A stretch of 64,000 nt of DNA from positions 1 to 64,000 of the forward strand of contig DASYAV010000155.1 in NCBI GenBank assembly GCA_036501145.1, read 5' to 3'. This document shows, piece after piece, positions 52,890 to 61,652 of this stretch (positions within the stretch are counted from its first letter, which is position 1; each line of letters begins with the position of its first letter). A program made the position numbers and the translations under genes. The notes under the pieces were generated by a model. The model worked only from the letters and a program-made list of their open reading frames with translations, made no database searches and was not told the DNA's origin. This DNA is from PALSA-505 sp036501145. GTDB taxonomy: Bacteria > Actinomycetota > Actinomycetes > Streptosporangiales > Streptosporangiaceae.

Positions 52890-55358
52890 TCAGCCCATCG
52901 GATGGTGCATGAGCGGTTCGCGGCCCGGCGGCTGGTGTGGCGCCGGGCCCGCCTCGATCTTGGGCAACTCGCGCGCTACCGGCTTGCTGCCCAGCAGCAG
53001 TTCCTCGCCGTGGTGCCGCAGCGGCAGCGGCTCGCCGTCGAGCAGCTCGTAGCGTGCCCGGCGGCTGCCGATGCTGACGCACAGCCTGCGCCCGCGGTAG
53101 CGGAGCCGGAACACGAGCTTGCTGATGCCGGCCGGCAGGCGCGGGCTGAACGAGAGCGTGCCGCTGTCCCCGCGCATCCCGCCGAATCCGGCCACCAGCG
53201 CGGTCCACGCCCCGGCCAGCGAGGCCATGTGCAGCCCGTCACGGGTGTTGTGCATCACGTCGTGCAGGTCCATCAGCGCGGCCTCGGCCAGGTAGCGGTA
53301 GGCCAGTTCGAGCTGGCCCACCTCGGCCGCCATGACCGCCTGGGTGCACGCGGACAGCGAGGAGTCCCGCACGGTGATCGCCTCGTAGTAGGCGAAGTTG
53401 CGGGCCTTCTCCTCCGGGGTGAACGCGTCGCCGCGCGTGTGCATGGCCAGCACCAGGTCGGCCTGCTTGACCACCTGGGTCCGGTACAGCTGGAAGTAGG
53501 GGTAGTGCAGCAGCAGCGGGTACTTCTCCGGCGGGGTCCCCTCGAAGTCCCACAGCGCGTGCTCGGTGAAGCCCTCGTGCTGGGGATGCACGCCGAGCCG
53601 CTCGTCGTAGGGGATGACCATGGCCGCGGCCGCGTCCCGCCAGGAGGCCGCCTCCTCGGTGCTGACGCCCAGCTCGGCCGCCGCCTCGGGCAGCCGCCCG
53701 ACCGCGTCGGCCGCGGCGACCAGGTTCCGCTGCGCCATGAGGTTGGTGTAGACGTTGTTGTCCACGATCGCGTTGTACTCGTTGGGCCCGGTGACGCCGT
53801 CGATGCGGAACCCGCCCTCGGAGTCGTGGTGGCCGAGCCTGCGCCACAGCCGGGCCGTCTCCACCAGGATCTCCAGCCCCACCTCGAGCTCGAAGCCGGC
53901 GTCCTCGGTGGCGTCCAGGTACTGCAGCACGGCGTCGGCGATGTCGGCGTTGATGTGGAACGCGGCCGTGCCGGCCGGCCAGTAGCCCGAGCACTCCTGG
54001 CCGCGGATGGTCCGCCACGCGAAGGCCACCCCGGCCAGGCCGAGGTCGGTCGCGTGCTGCCTGGCCACCGGCAGCGTCATCTGCCGCCAGCGCAGCGCGT
54101 CGGCGGCCGCGTCCGGGTGGGTGTAGGTGAGCACGGGCAGCACGAACGCCTCGGTGTCCCAGAACGTGTGCCCGTCGTACCCGGGGCCGGTCAGCCCCTT
54201 GGCCGCGATCGGCCGCTGCTCGGCCCTGGCGCCCGCCTGCAGGATGTGGAACAGCCCGAACCGCACCGCCTGCTGGATCTCCATGTCGCCTTCGACCTGG
54301 ACGTCGGCGCCCGCCCAGAACTCGTCCAGGTACTCGCGCTGCTCGGCCAGCAGGCCGTCCCAGCCGGTCAGCCGGGCCAGCGCGAGCGCGGCGGCCACCT
54401 GGTCACGCAGGGCCGGCCGGGTGCGCTGGCTGGACCAGCCATAGGCGACGTACTTGACGACCTCGAGCTTCTCCCCTCGCGCCAGCCGGGTCGCCACCGT
54501 GGCCCGGCCCAGGTCGGGGAACGTCTGCACGTGCGCGTCCATCGTGGCCGGCCCGGCCACCTGGTGCGACATGGACGCGGCCAGCCGCAGCCCGCTGGCC
54601 CGGGTGCGGTGCACCAGCAGGGCACCGAGCTGATTGTCGTTGATGGCCTGGTGTTCCTCGCTGACCAGCGGCGACTCCAGCACCGCGGCGACCCTGGGAT
54701 CCTTGCCCATGTCCGGCAGTTCCTCGTTGGCCTGGAGCTCGGACTGCACCACGACCCGCAGCGGGCTGTCACAGTCCACCGGTTCGACCGTGTACTTGAA
54801 GGCGACGATCGCGCGCTGGCTGAGCGAGACCATCCGCTCGGACCGGACCCGCACCCGCTGGCCGGCCGGCGAGCTCCACTCCACCTCGCGGGTGAGCGTG
54901 CCCGCACGCAGGTCGAGCCGCCGCACGTGCGAGTGCAGCGTGCCGTAGCGCACGTCGAAAGGCTCGTCGTCCACCAGCAGGCGGATGAGTTTGCCGTTGG
55001 TCACGTTGATGATCGTCTGGCCGGAGTCCGGGTACCCGTAGCCGGCCTCGGCGTAGGGCAGCGGGCGCAGCTCGTACAGCGAGTTCAGGTAGCTGCCCGG
55101 CAGACCATGCGGGTCGCCCTCATCCAGATTGCCGCGCAGCCCGATGTGCCCGTTGGACAGCGCGAACACCGACTCGCTCTGCGCGATCACGTCGAGGTTC
55201 AGCTCGGCCTCGGTGACCGCCCACGGCTCGACCGCGAACGTCGGCTGCTTGATCGCGCCTGCCGTCTCGCCCTCCGGCATCGGCGGGGTCGTGCCCGCCG
55301 ATGCCCCCCGCACCCCGCCGTGTGCCCGCATCCGCCGCCGGCCTGTCGTCCCGCTCAC
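52890..55358 (-). CDS. GH65 family disaccharide phosphorylase (maltose/trehalose/kojibiose type)
   Basis: 822 residues, GTG at 55358 overlapping the stop of the phosphoglucomutase gene. GH65 signatures: ALSNGHIGLRGNLDEGDPHG near the start, GHTFWDTEAFVLP and the catalytic acid Glu in GVTGPNEYNA. These enzymes cleave alpha-glucosyl disaccharides with phosphate, giving beta-glucose-1-phosphate plus glucose. The coupled mutase converts that product to glucose-6-phosphate, so the pair is a standard unit. The exact disaccharide cannot be fixed by eye. The first 35 residues are Gly/Arg-rich and variable. Confidence 0.92.
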   Translation of the reverse strand: MSGTTGRRRMRAHGGVRGASAGTTPPMPEGETAGAIKQPTFAVEPWAVTEAELNLDVIAQSESVFALSNGHIGLRGNLDEGDPHGLPGSYLNSLYELRPLPYAEAGYGYPDSGQTIINVTNGKLIRLLVDDEPFDVRYGTLHSHVRRLDLRAGTLTREVEWSSPAGQRVRVRSERMVSLSQRAIVAFKYTVEPVDCDSPLRVVVQSELQANEELPDMGKDPRVAAVLESPLVSEEHQAINDNQLGALLVHRTRASGLRLAASMSHQVAGPATMDAHVQTFPDLGRATVATRLARGEKLEVVKYVAYGWSSQRTRPALRDQVAAALALARLTGWDGLLAEQREYLDEFWAGADVQVEGDMEIQQAVRFGLFHILQAGARAEQRPIAAKGLTGPGYDGHTFWDTEAFVLPVLTYTHPDAAADALRWRQMTLPVARQHATDLGLAGVAFAWRTIRGQECSGYWPAGTAAFHINADIADAVLQYLDATEDAGFELEVGLEILVETARLWRRLGHHDSEGGFRIDGVTGPNEYNAIVDNNVYTNLMAQRNLVAAADAVGRLPEAAAELGVSTEEAASWRDAAAAMVIPYDERLGVHPQHEGFTEHALWDFEGTPPEKYPLLLHYPYFQLYRTQVVKQADLVLAMHTRGDAFTPEEKARNFAYYEAITVRDSSLSACTQAVMAAEVGQLELAYRYLAEAALMDLHDVMHNTRDGLHMASLAGAWTALVAGFGGMRGDSGTLSFSPRLPAGISKLVFRLRYRGRRLCVSIGSRRARYELLDGEPLPLRHHGEELLLGSKPVARELPKIEAGPAPHQPPGREPLMHHPMG

Positions 55359-56095
55359 CGGTTCAGCAACTCCCCCAGGTCATCAACCACGATGTCCGCG
55401 CCGTGCTCGGCCAGCTCGGCCGCCTGGCCGGTCCGGTTGACCCCCACCACCAGGCCGAACTGCCCGGCCCGCCCGGCCTCCACGCCGGCCAGCGCGTCCT
55501 CGAACACCACCGCGTGCTCGCGGGCCACGCCGAGTGCGGCCGCCCCGGCCAGGAACGTGTCCGGCGCGGGCTTGCCGGCCAGGCCGCGTTCCTTGGCCAC
55601 CACACCGTCGATCCGCGCGTCGAACAGGCCGGCCAGCCCGGCCACCTGCAGTACTTGAACGGTGTTCGCGCTGGATGATACGACCGCGGTGCGCAGCCCG
55701 GCTGCGCGGACCGCCTTGATGTACGTCACCGAGCCGTCGTAGACCTGCACGCCGTGCTTGTCGATCATCTCCAGCACGAGCGCGTTCTTCCGGTTGCTCA
55801 GCCCGTTCACGGTCTGCGCGGTCGGCGGGTCGTCCGGGCTGCCCTCGGGCAGGTCGATGCCGCGGGCCTTCAGGAACGACCTGGTGCCGTCCAGCCGCGG
55901 CTTGCCGTCCACGTAGCGGTCGTACTCGTGCACCTTGTCGAAGGGCACGAACTCGGTGCCGTGCTGCGCGGCCCACTCGCGGAGGAATTCGTCGAACATT
56001 TCCTTCCAGGCCGCCGCGTGCACGAGCGCTGTCTTGGTCACCACGCCGTCCAGGTCAAACAGGCAGGCCTGAGCCGTGTCGGGAAGTCCCAGCAT
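55355..56095 (-). CDS. pgmB: HAD-family beta-phosphoglucomutase
   Basis: 246 residues from ATG 56095 (GGAGAGA upstream). HAD motif I is CLFDLDGVVTKTALVH with the nucleophile Asp and the acid/base Asp two residues on. Motif II Ser lies in TAVVSSSANT, the Lys in VAKERGLAGKPAPDTFL and the acidic pair in VVFEDALAGVEAG. The DGTRSFLKARGIDLPEGSP cap segment resembles beta-PGM/trehalose-linked mutases. It isomerises beta-glucose-1-phosphate made by the overlapping GH65 gene. It could also be a phosphatase, but the pairing argues for the mutase. Confidence 0.88.
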   Translation of the reverse strand: MLGLPDTAQACLFDLDGVVTKTALVHAAAWKEMFDEFLREWAAQHGTEFVPFDKVHEYDRYVDGKPRLDGTRSFLKARGIDLPEGSPDDPPTAQTVNGLSNRKNALVLEMIDKHGVQVYDGSVTYIKAVRAAGLRTAVVSSSANTVQVLQVAGLAGLFDARIDGVVAKERGLAGKPAPDTFLAGAAALGVAREHAVVFEDALAGVEAGRAGQFGLVVGVNRTGQAAELAEHGADIVVDDLGELLNR

Positions 56096-56205
56096 GTGGA
56101 TTGTCTCTCCGCCTTGTATCGCCGGCCGGCGTCCCTGGCCAGCGTGATTCAGACAAGTGTGCCCGAGCCAGCAGGGCGCTGGGGCCGTCTAGGCCATCCC
56201 GTTAC

Positions 56206-56622
56206 TCAGTGTTCGCGCTGCCACCCGGACACGGGTGGTGGCGGGGCCGGTGGTGGCGCTCCGGGTGGCGGCGGGGCCGGTGGTGGCGGGCCCGCCTCGG
56301 GCTGGGGCCGGTCGGCCAGCCAGGCCTGGTGCTCGGGAGAGGTCAGCGGCTGGAGCATCCGGCGGACCCGGCCGGCCGGCCCCGGCGGCGTCCAGCGGAC
56401 GCTGCCCGCGGCCAGCACGAACATGCACAGCCCGCAGAGCAGTGCGGCCGTCATCAGCACTTCCCCGATGCCCGCGATCGCGGCCCAGTGGCCGTGATAG
56501 CCCGCCTGGCCGACCGTGCCGATTACCCAGAGGATGACGCCCACGGTGAGCGGGGCGGCGCCGGCGACCGCGATCAGGGCCAGCAGCTGCGCCTGCCGGG
56601 CGACCGGTACGTTGCGGGGCAC
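56206..56622 (-). CDS. Uncharacterised two-helix membrane protein with Pro-rich tail
   Basis: 138 residues from a GTG at 56622. Two transmembrane helices at about 12-37 and 48-71 precede a cytoplasmic or external tail with PPPPAPPPPG-type repeats, encoded by tandem CCx-rich DNA at about 56230-56295. No known domain. It ends 110 nt from the pgmB start and begins 10 nt after the F420-oxidoreductase stop, so it may be co-transcribed with that gene. Function unknown. Confidence 0.7.
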   Translation of the reverse strand: MPRNVPVARQAQLLALIAVAGAAPLTVGVILWVIGTVGQAGYHGHWAAIAGIGEVLMTAALLCGLCMFVLAAGSVRWTPPGPAGRVRRMLQPLTSPEHQAWLADRPQPEAGPPPPAPPPPGAPPPAPPPPVSGWQREH

Positions 56623-56632
56623 GGGTCTCAGC

Positions 56633-57073
56633 CTATGTTCCGCCCGCGGCGGCCCAGCCGGACCAGCGCGCGACCGCGATGCTGATCACCGGGCCGGCCG
56701 GCGGCTCGGCGGTGTACTGCGGGTACCGCCGGGCCAGCAGTGCGATGGGCCCGGCCATGTCGGCCGGGCGGGCCAGGATCTCGGCCTGCCCGTCGGCCCG
56801 CGCCCACCACAGCAGCGGCCAGTCCTCGTCGTAGTGGTCGGCGAGCAGGCTCACCCGGGGGTCGGCCCGGATGTTGGCCAGCCTGCGCAGGTCCCGGCTG
56901 GCCTTGGGTTTGCTGTCCACCACGGTGCACAGGCGGTCGCCGTCCAGGGCGAACGTCACCGGCACGAGGTGCGGCGGCCCTGGCCCGGCGGCGGTCGCCA
57001 GCCCGGTGGTCGCCAGAACTGCTACCCGGGCCGTGCCGAACCGCCGCCGCGCTTCGCCGCTGGACAGCCGCAG
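56633..57073 (-). CDS. PPOX-class F420-dependent oxidoreductase (TIGR03668-like)
   Basis: 146 residues. No ATG, GTG or TTG exists in frame near the expected start. The best start is a CTG at 57073, about 8 nt after GGAGGGGAG, which yields LRLSSGEARRRFGTARVAVLAT, matching the family's MRL...EARxRF beginning. The core has PHLVPVTFALDGDRL, VDSKPKASRDLRRLANI and LLADHYDEDWPLLWWARADG, the split-barrel flavin/F420 fold. It would carry out an F420-dependent redox step on an unknown substrate. It lies just after an LLM-type F420 gene, so the two may be co-expressed. Confidence 0.78.
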   Translation of the reverse strand: MRLSSGEARRRFGTARVAVLATTGLATAAGPGPPHLVPVTFALDGDRLCTVVDSKPKASRDLRRLANIRADPRVSLLADHYDEDWPLLWWARADGQAEILARPADMAGPIALLARRYPQYTAEPPAGPVISIAVARWSGWAAAGGT

Positions 57074-57120
57074 TGCCGCTCCCCTCCGCTCCCGGCCGGG
57101 CTTCGGCCGTGGGTTCCGCG

Positions 57121-58053
57121 TCAGCTCACCTGTGGCATAACCTCCGCGGCGATCAGCTCGACGTGGTCGAGGTCGTCCAGATCCATCACCTGCAGGTACA
57201 TGCTGTCCGCTCCGGCCGCGCCAAACTGGCCGATCCGGTCCACCACTTCCGCCGGGGTGCCGGCCACCGCGGTCTCCCGCAGGTCGGCGAGCGGGCGGCC
57301 GATCGCGGCGGCGCGCCGCTCGAGTTCGCCGGCGTTGGCGCCGCAGCAGACCGTGTGTGCCACCGAGTAGCGCAGCGACGCGGCGTCCCGGCCGGCCTCC
57401 GCGCACGCCTCGCGCACCCGGCCGAACGCCGCCGCGCAGTCGGCGACGCTGCCGAACGGCACGTTGTACTCGTCGGCGTAGGCCGCGGTCAGCCGCGGGG
57501 TGCGGCGTGCGCCGGTCCCGCCGATCAGCACCGGCGGCCGGGGCCGCTGGGTGGGCTTGGGCAGGGCCGGGGAGTCGGAGACCCGGTAGTGCCTGCCGCG
57601 GAAGCTGAACTTCTCACCGGCCGGCGTGCCCCACATCCCGGTGATGACCGCGAGCTGTTCCTCGAGCATGCCGAACCGCTCCACGGTCGGCGGGAACGGC
57701 AGGCCGTAGGCGGTGTGCTCGGCGTCGAACCAGCCGGTGCCAAGGCCCAGCTCCACCCGGCCGCCGCTCATCTGGTCCACCTGGGCCACGCTCACCGCCA
57801 GCGGGCCCGGCCAGCGGAACGTCACCGGGCTCATCAGCGTGCCGAGCCGGATCCGGGTGGTCTCCAGGGCCAGCCCGGCCAGCGTGATCCACGCGTCGGT
57901 CGGCCCGGGCAGGCCGCTGCCCTCACCCATCAGCAGGTAGTGGTCGGACCGGAAGAACGCGTCGAATCCCAGCTGCTCGGCCGCCTGGGCCAGCCGCCGC
58001 AGCGTGCCGTAATCCGCGCCCTGCTGTGGCTCGGTGAATACCCGTAGTCGCAT
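57121..58053 (-). CDS. LLM-class F420-dependent oxidoreductase
   Basis: 310 residues from ATG 58053. Luciferase-like fold signatures: MRLRVFTEPQQGADYGTLRR, FDAFFRSDHYLLMG, RIRLGTLMSPVTFRWPGPLA, GGRVELGLGTGWFDAEH and PPVLIGGTGARRTPRLTA. This matches the TIGR03560-type F420-dependent enzymes common in actinomycetes. It uses reduced F420 to act on an unknown organic substrate. Its stop lies 47 nt before the PPOX-family gene start; both are F420-linked. Confidence 0.88.
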   Translation of the reverse strand: MRLRVFTEPQQGADYGTLRRLAQAAEQLGFDAFFRSDHYLLMGEGSGLPGPTDAWITLAGLALETTRIRLGTLMSPVTFRWPGPLAVSVAQVDQMSGGRVELGLGTGWFDAEHTAYGLPFPPTVERFGMLEEQLAVITGMWGTPAGEKFSFRGRHYRVSDSPALPKPTQRPRPPVLIGGTGARRTPRLTAAYADEYNVPFGSVADCAAAFGRVREACAEAGRDAASLRYSVAHTVCCGANAGELERRAAAIGRPLADLRETAVAGTPAEVVDRIGQFGAAGADSMYLQVMDLDDLDHVELIAAEVMPQVS

Positions 58054-58110
58054 GGATCACACGGTACTCAGGCTGACCGCGGGCCGGTCAGGGCCCCAGC
58101 CGGCCGGGCG

Positions 58111-58263
58111 CTACCCGGCGGAAGCGGCCGGGATGTGCAGCGTCAGGTGCGCCAGGCTGGCCGGGGTCGCGGGCAGCCAGCGCAAGCCGATCTGCCGGCC
58201 GGTGGCGGCCGTCGGCCCGATCAGGAACCGCTCGAGTTCCGCCGCGTCGCCGTCCGGCCGCAT
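58111..58263 (-). CDS. Small hypothetical protein
   Basis: 50 residues, too short for common gene finders. ATG 58263 follows GAGAGGAG by about 6 nt, and nearly every codon ends in G or C. The peptide begins MRPDGDAAELERFLIGPTAA and includes LRWLPATPASLAHLTLHIP. No transmembrane helix or known motif. It lies between the TrmA-like gene and the LLM gene, same strand, possibly co-transcribed. I do not recognise it. Confidence 0.55.
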   Translation of the reverse strand: MRPDGDAAELERFLIGPTAATGRQIGLRWLPATPASLAHLTLHIPAASAG

Positions 58264-58322
58264 GCCTGGCTCCTCTCGCCCTCACCAGGCAAGTACGCGC
58301 GACCCGGGCGGGTGGTTGCCAG

Positions 58323-59747
58323 CTACCCGGGGATCAGGGTGGCCAGGCACTCGACGTGGTGCGTCATCGGGAAGGCATCGAAGCCGCGCAGGTCCGCCAG
58401 CTGCCAGCCGAGCCCGGCGAACAGCGCGATGTCGCGGGCCAGCGTGGCCGGGTCACAGGAGACGTAGGCGACCCGGCGCAGCCCGCTGGCCGGCCCGGCG
58501 AGCAACTCGACGAGCCCGGCGGTGGCCCCGGCCCGCGGCGGGTCGAGCACGGCCAGCCCGGCGCCGCCGGGCCCGTGCCGCCCGAGCACCTCCGCGGCGT
58601 CCCCACGGTGCACCCTGACCTGCGGGAACCCGGCCAGATTCTTGCGTGCGTCGCGGACCGCGGCGGCCTGCGACTCGATCGCGGTGACCTTCCCCCCGAC
58701 GCCCACCGCGGCGGCCAGCGCCCCGGCGAACAGGCCCGCGCCGCAGTACAGGTCGAGCGCCACGTCGCCGGGCTCGGGCCGCAGCGCGGCCAGCACCGCG
58801 CCGGTCAGCACTTCGGCCGCGGCCGGGTGCACCTGCCAGAACACTCCCGGGCTGACCCGCCAGGCCCGGCCGACGGCGTGCTGGGTGAGCGGGCGCGGGC
58901 CTGGCTGGCCGGCCCTCTGCTGGCCGGCCCTCCGCTGGCCAGCCCTGCCCCGGGCGGTGACGAGCACCGACCGTTCACCCGACCCGGGCGAGACGGTCAC
59001 CTCGACGCCGCGGGCGCCCGGCCAGCGGCTGCCCGGCACGTCCGCCTCGCGCACCAGCGGGTGCGCGATCAGGCAGTCGTCGACGGCGACGACCTCGCGG
59101 GACCGGTGCCGGCGCAGGCCCGCGGTGCCGTCCGGGCGGACCGCGAAACCGACCCGGGTGCGCCAGCCCAGGCCCGCGCCCCCGGTGCCCGCGTCCCCGG
59201 TGCCAGTACCCGCGGAGCCAGGGCCCCCGGGGCCGGCGGGCTCGGGCAGCGCGGCCACCTCGACGTCGCGGTCGATCCCGGCGATGCGGCGCAGTTGCTC
59301 GCTGATGACCTGTGCCTTGATCGCGCGCTGCGCGGCCGGGCTGGCGTGCTGCAGGTCGCACCCGCCGCAGCCGCCCGGGTGCGCGTACCGGCAGGGCGGC
59401 TCGACCCGGCCGGGCGAGGCGTCCAGCACCTCGATCGCGTCGGCCCGGGCGAACCGGGCCGTGCTGCTGGTCACCCGGGCCCGGACCCGCTCGCCGGGCA
59501 GCGCGTGCCGGACGAACACCACCTTGCCCGGCCCGGCGCCGTCACCGGGTTCGCCCTCCCCGGTGCTGCCCGGTGCCGTGCTGCCCAGCACTGTGTTGCC
59601 CGGCGCTGTGCTGCCCAGTGCTGTGCTGCCCAGTGCCGCGGCGTCCGGCTGGCCGGCCGCCCTGGCCACGCACCACCCGCCGTGGGCAGGACCGGCCACG
59701 GTCAGCTCGAGTACGCTGCCCGGGGCGCAGCCGTTCAATGTCTCCAT
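58323..59747 (-). CDS. TrmA/RumA-like RNA (uracil-5) methyltransferase
   Basis: 474 residues; ATG 59747 is preferred over a GTG at 59777 that lacks a ribosome site. An N-terminal TRAM domain is followed by a cluster motif CRYAHPGGCGGCDLQHA (4Fe-4S ligands). The SAM domain has DLYCGAGLFAGALA, VLDPPRAGA and the catalytic YVSCDPATLARD. It methylates a uridine in tRNA or rRNA. It carries three in-frame repeat tracts: five 15-bp units (59566-59640), a GTG-rich tract near 59180-59220 and three 15-bp units (58906-58950). The gene corresponds by position to Rv2689c of M. tuberculosis. Confidence 0.9.
   Translation of the reverse strand: METLNGCAPGSVLELTVAGPAHGGWCVARAAGQPDAAALGSTALGSTAPGNTVLGSTAPGSTGEGEPGDGAGPGKVVFVRHALPGERVRARVTSSTARFARADAIEVLDASPGRVEPPCRYAHPGGCGGCDLQHASPAAQRAIKAQVISEQLRRIAGIDRDVEVAALPEPAGPGGPGSAGTGTGDAGTGGAGLGWRTRVGFAVRPDGTAGLRRHRSREVVAVDDCLIAHPLVREADVPGSRWPGARGVEVTVSPGSGERSVLVTARGRAGQRRAGQQRAGQPGPRPLTQHAVGRAWRVSPGVFWQVHPAAAEVLTGAVLAALRPEPGDVALDLYCGAGLFAGALAAAVGVGGKVTAIESQAAAVRDARKNLAGFPQVRVHRGDAAEVLGRHGPGGAGLAVLDPPRAGATAGLVELLAGPASGLRRVAYVSCDPATLARDIALFAGLGWQLADLRGFDAFPMTHHVECLATLIPG
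58906..58950 (-). repeat. 3 x 15-bp minisatellite inside TrmA-like gene
   Basis: Units at 58906, 58921 and 58936 encode RAGQ-type pentapeptides in frame, in a surface region between the cluster and SAM domains. Confidence 0.85.
59566..59640 (-). repeat. 5 x 15-bp minisatellite inside TrmA-like gene
   Basis: Units begin at 59566, 59581, 59596, 59611 and 59626 and encode LGSTA/PGSTA-like pentapeptides in frame, inserted into the TRAM-domain region. Confidence 0.9.
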
Positions 59748-59894
59748 GGTTTCCCCGAACACCCGCTTGCCGTCCACGGGTGTGCAGCGTATGCCATGTC
59801 AGAAGGCAATTCCGCAGTTCACCATCCCCGGTCTTTAGCCGTGGGGCAGGAGGGAATACCGTTGGCGGGCAGCGGAATCGCCGGAGGGACGGCC

Positions 59895-60560
59895 GTGCAT
59901 ATCGTGATCATGGGTTGTGGCCGCGTGGGGTCAACGCTCGCCCACATCCTGGAGGACCAGGGCCACTCGGTGGCCGTCATCGACCAGGACGCTGAGGCCT
60001 TCCGCAAGCTCCGGTCCGGCTTCAAGGGCCGGAAGATCACCGGCTCCGGCTTCGAGCGGGACGTGCTCATCGAGGCCGGCATCGAGGAGGCCGACGCGTT
60101 CGCCGCGGTCAGCAGCGGCGACAACTCCAACATCATCTCGGCCCGGGTGGTGCGGGAGTCGTTCGGCATCGAGCGGGTCGCGGCCCGGATCTACGACCCG
60201 CGGCGTGCCGAGGTGTACCAGCGGCTCGGCATTCCCACCGTGGCCACGGTCCGGTGGACCGCCGACCAGATGCTGCGCACGCTGTTGCCGGACGGCGCGG
60301 AGTCGCTGTGGCGGGATCCGACCGGGAAGATCGTGCTGGCCGAGGTGGCCTACGCCGACGGCTGGCTCGGCGAGAAGGTCAAGCTGCTCGAGCAGTCGGC
60401 CGCGGTGAGGATCGCGTTCATCTCCCGGCTCGGCCAGGCGCTGCTGCCGGAACCGGGCTCCGTGCTCCAGGAGGGCGACGTGGTGCATGTGATAGCGCTC
60501 GAGAGTGACCTGGAGCGGATCGCCGCGGCGTTCGCCCGGCACGGTGAGGGAGGGCACTGA
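59895..60560 (+). CDS. ceoB: TrkA-type potassium uptake regulator (CeoB)
   Basis: 221 residues from GTG 59895 with GGAGGG about 7 nt upstream. RCK/TrkA_N Rossmann motif HIVIMGCGRVGSTLA and the acidic end of strand 2, VAVIDQD, bind NAD(H). A TrkA_C domain covers about 135-215. It gates a Trk/Ktr potassium channel from the cytosol. It overlaps the ceoC start (TGATG). The TrmA-like, ceoB, ceoC, OB-fold, DUF3710, dut order is conserved with M. tuberculosis Rv2689c-Rv2697c. Confidence 0.92.
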   Translation: MHIVIMGCGRVGSTLAHILEDQGHSVAVIDQDAEAFRKLRSGFKGRKITGSGFERDVLIEAGIEEADAFAAVSSGDNSNIISARVVRESFGIERVAARIYDPRRAEVYQRLGIPTVATVRWTADQMLRTLLPDGAESLWRDPTGKIVLAEVAYADGWLGEKVKLLEQSAAVRIAFISRLGQALLPEPGSVLQEGDVVHVIALESDLERIAAAFARHGEGGH

Positions 60561-61228
60561 TGCGGGTCGCGATCGCCGGGGCCGGGGCGGTCGGCAGGTC
60601 GATCGCCAGCGAACTGCTGGAGAACGGGCACGAGGTCCTGCTCATCGACAAGAACCCGCGGGCCATCAAGGTGGACAGTGTGCCGCGGGCGGAGTGGCTG
60701 CTGGCCGATGCGTGCGAGATCACCTCGCTGGACGACGCCGGGCTCGAACGGTGCAACGTGGTGATCTGCGCGACCGGGGACGACAAGGTGAACCTGGTTG
60801 TCTCGCTGCTGGCGAAGACCGAGTACGGCGTGCCGCGGGTGGTCGCCCGGGTGAATGACCCGGCGAACGAGTGGCTGTTCAACGAGTCCTGGGGCATCGA
60901 CGTGGCGGTGTCCACGCCGCGGCTGCTGTCCGCGCTCGTCGAGGAGGCGGTCAGCGTCGGCGACCTGGTCCGGCTGATGACGTTCCGGCAGAGCGACGCC
61001 AACCTGGTGGAGCTGACCATGCCGTCGGACGCGCCGCTGGCCGGGCAGCGGGTCGGTGACGTGGACTGGCCGGTGGACACCGCGCTGGTCGCCATCCTGC
61101 GGGAAGGCCGGGTCATCGTGCCGCACGACGACGACCCGCTCGAGGCCGGCGACGAACTGCTGTTCGTCACCAACGAGGACGTCGAAGAGCAACTCGGCAC
61201 GCTGCTGTCCAGCTCGCACGCGCCGTAG
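60560..61228 (+). CDS. ceoC: TrkA-type potassium uptake regulator (CeoC)
   Basis: 222 residues, ATG overlapping the ceoB stop by one base. Rossmann motif RVAIAGAGAVGRSIASELL, then VLLIDKN, and a TrkA_C domain in the second half (about 140-222, with VTNEDVEEQL near the end). It works with CeoB as a pair of regulatory subunits. In M. tuberculosis a DUF3159 gene follows; here the frameshifted OB-fold gene lies directly downstream on the other strand. Confidence 0.92.
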   Translation: MRVAIAGAGAVGRSIASELLENGHEVLLIDKNPRAIKVDSVPRAEWLLADACEITSLDDAGLERCNVVICATGDDKVNLVVSLLAKTEYGVPRVVARVNDPANEWLFNESWGIDVAVSTPRLLSALVEEAVSVGDLVRLMTFRQSDANLVELTMPSDAPLAGQRVGDVDWPVDTALVAILREGRVIVPHDDDPLEAGDELLFVTNEDVEEQLGTLLSSSHAP

Positions 61229-61286
61229 GGCGGCGTTCCGGCCAGGCGAGCAGACCGTAGGGCATCTCTCCGGCCGGCAAGCAGAG

Positions 61287-61555
61287 TCAGTCGAGCTGGT
61301 ATCGCGGGTTGAAGATCGTCCTGCGGCCGCGGTGCGTCCCGAGCACACCCTCGACGCTCAGCGGGCGGCCGGGTTCGATCCCGGCGATCCGCCGCTGCCC
61401 CATCCACACCAGCCGGATCCGGCCCAGCCGTCGTCCATCTCGGCCACCAGCGAATCCGACGAGCCCACACTCCGGCACCGGACCGAGGCCAGGTTGCCGT
61501 CCACTCGTATCACCGGCCGGCCGATCGCCCCCGGAACCGGTATCTCCCGCGCCAT
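61287..61555 (-). pseudogene. OB-fold nucleic-acid-binding protein, frameshifted
   Basis: Two reading frames together make one protein. From ATG 61555 the frame gives MAREIPVPGAIGRPVIRVDG and then SDSLVAEMDDG; that frame then drifts into Gly/Trp-rich nonsense and stops. The other minus-strand frame supplies GRIRLVWMGQRRIAGIEPG and ends TIFNPRYQLD at 61287. Joined, they match the OB-fold family found beside DUF3710 and ceoBC (Rv2694c type). One base appears missing near 61421-61432. It is either a real pseudogene, a sequencing error in a GC-rich run, or recoding. Confidence 0.8.
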
Positions 61556-61599
61556 GACGGAACATTAGCGGCCCGCGGGCACGACTGCGTGCTGGTTTG

Positions 61600-61614
61600 T
61601 TAACACACTGTTAA
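61600..61614. promoter_or_regulatory. A/T-rich inverted repeat between OB-fold and DUF3710 genes
   Basis: TTAACA-CAC-TGTTAA, perfect 6-bp arms in the 97-bp gap between the DUF3710 stop and the OB-fold start. It could be an operator or part of a promoter for the OB-fold gene. Confidence 0.45.
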
Positions 61615-61652
61615 GGCGCCGGCCACTTTCTCCGCCGCCGCTCGCGTGCCTG

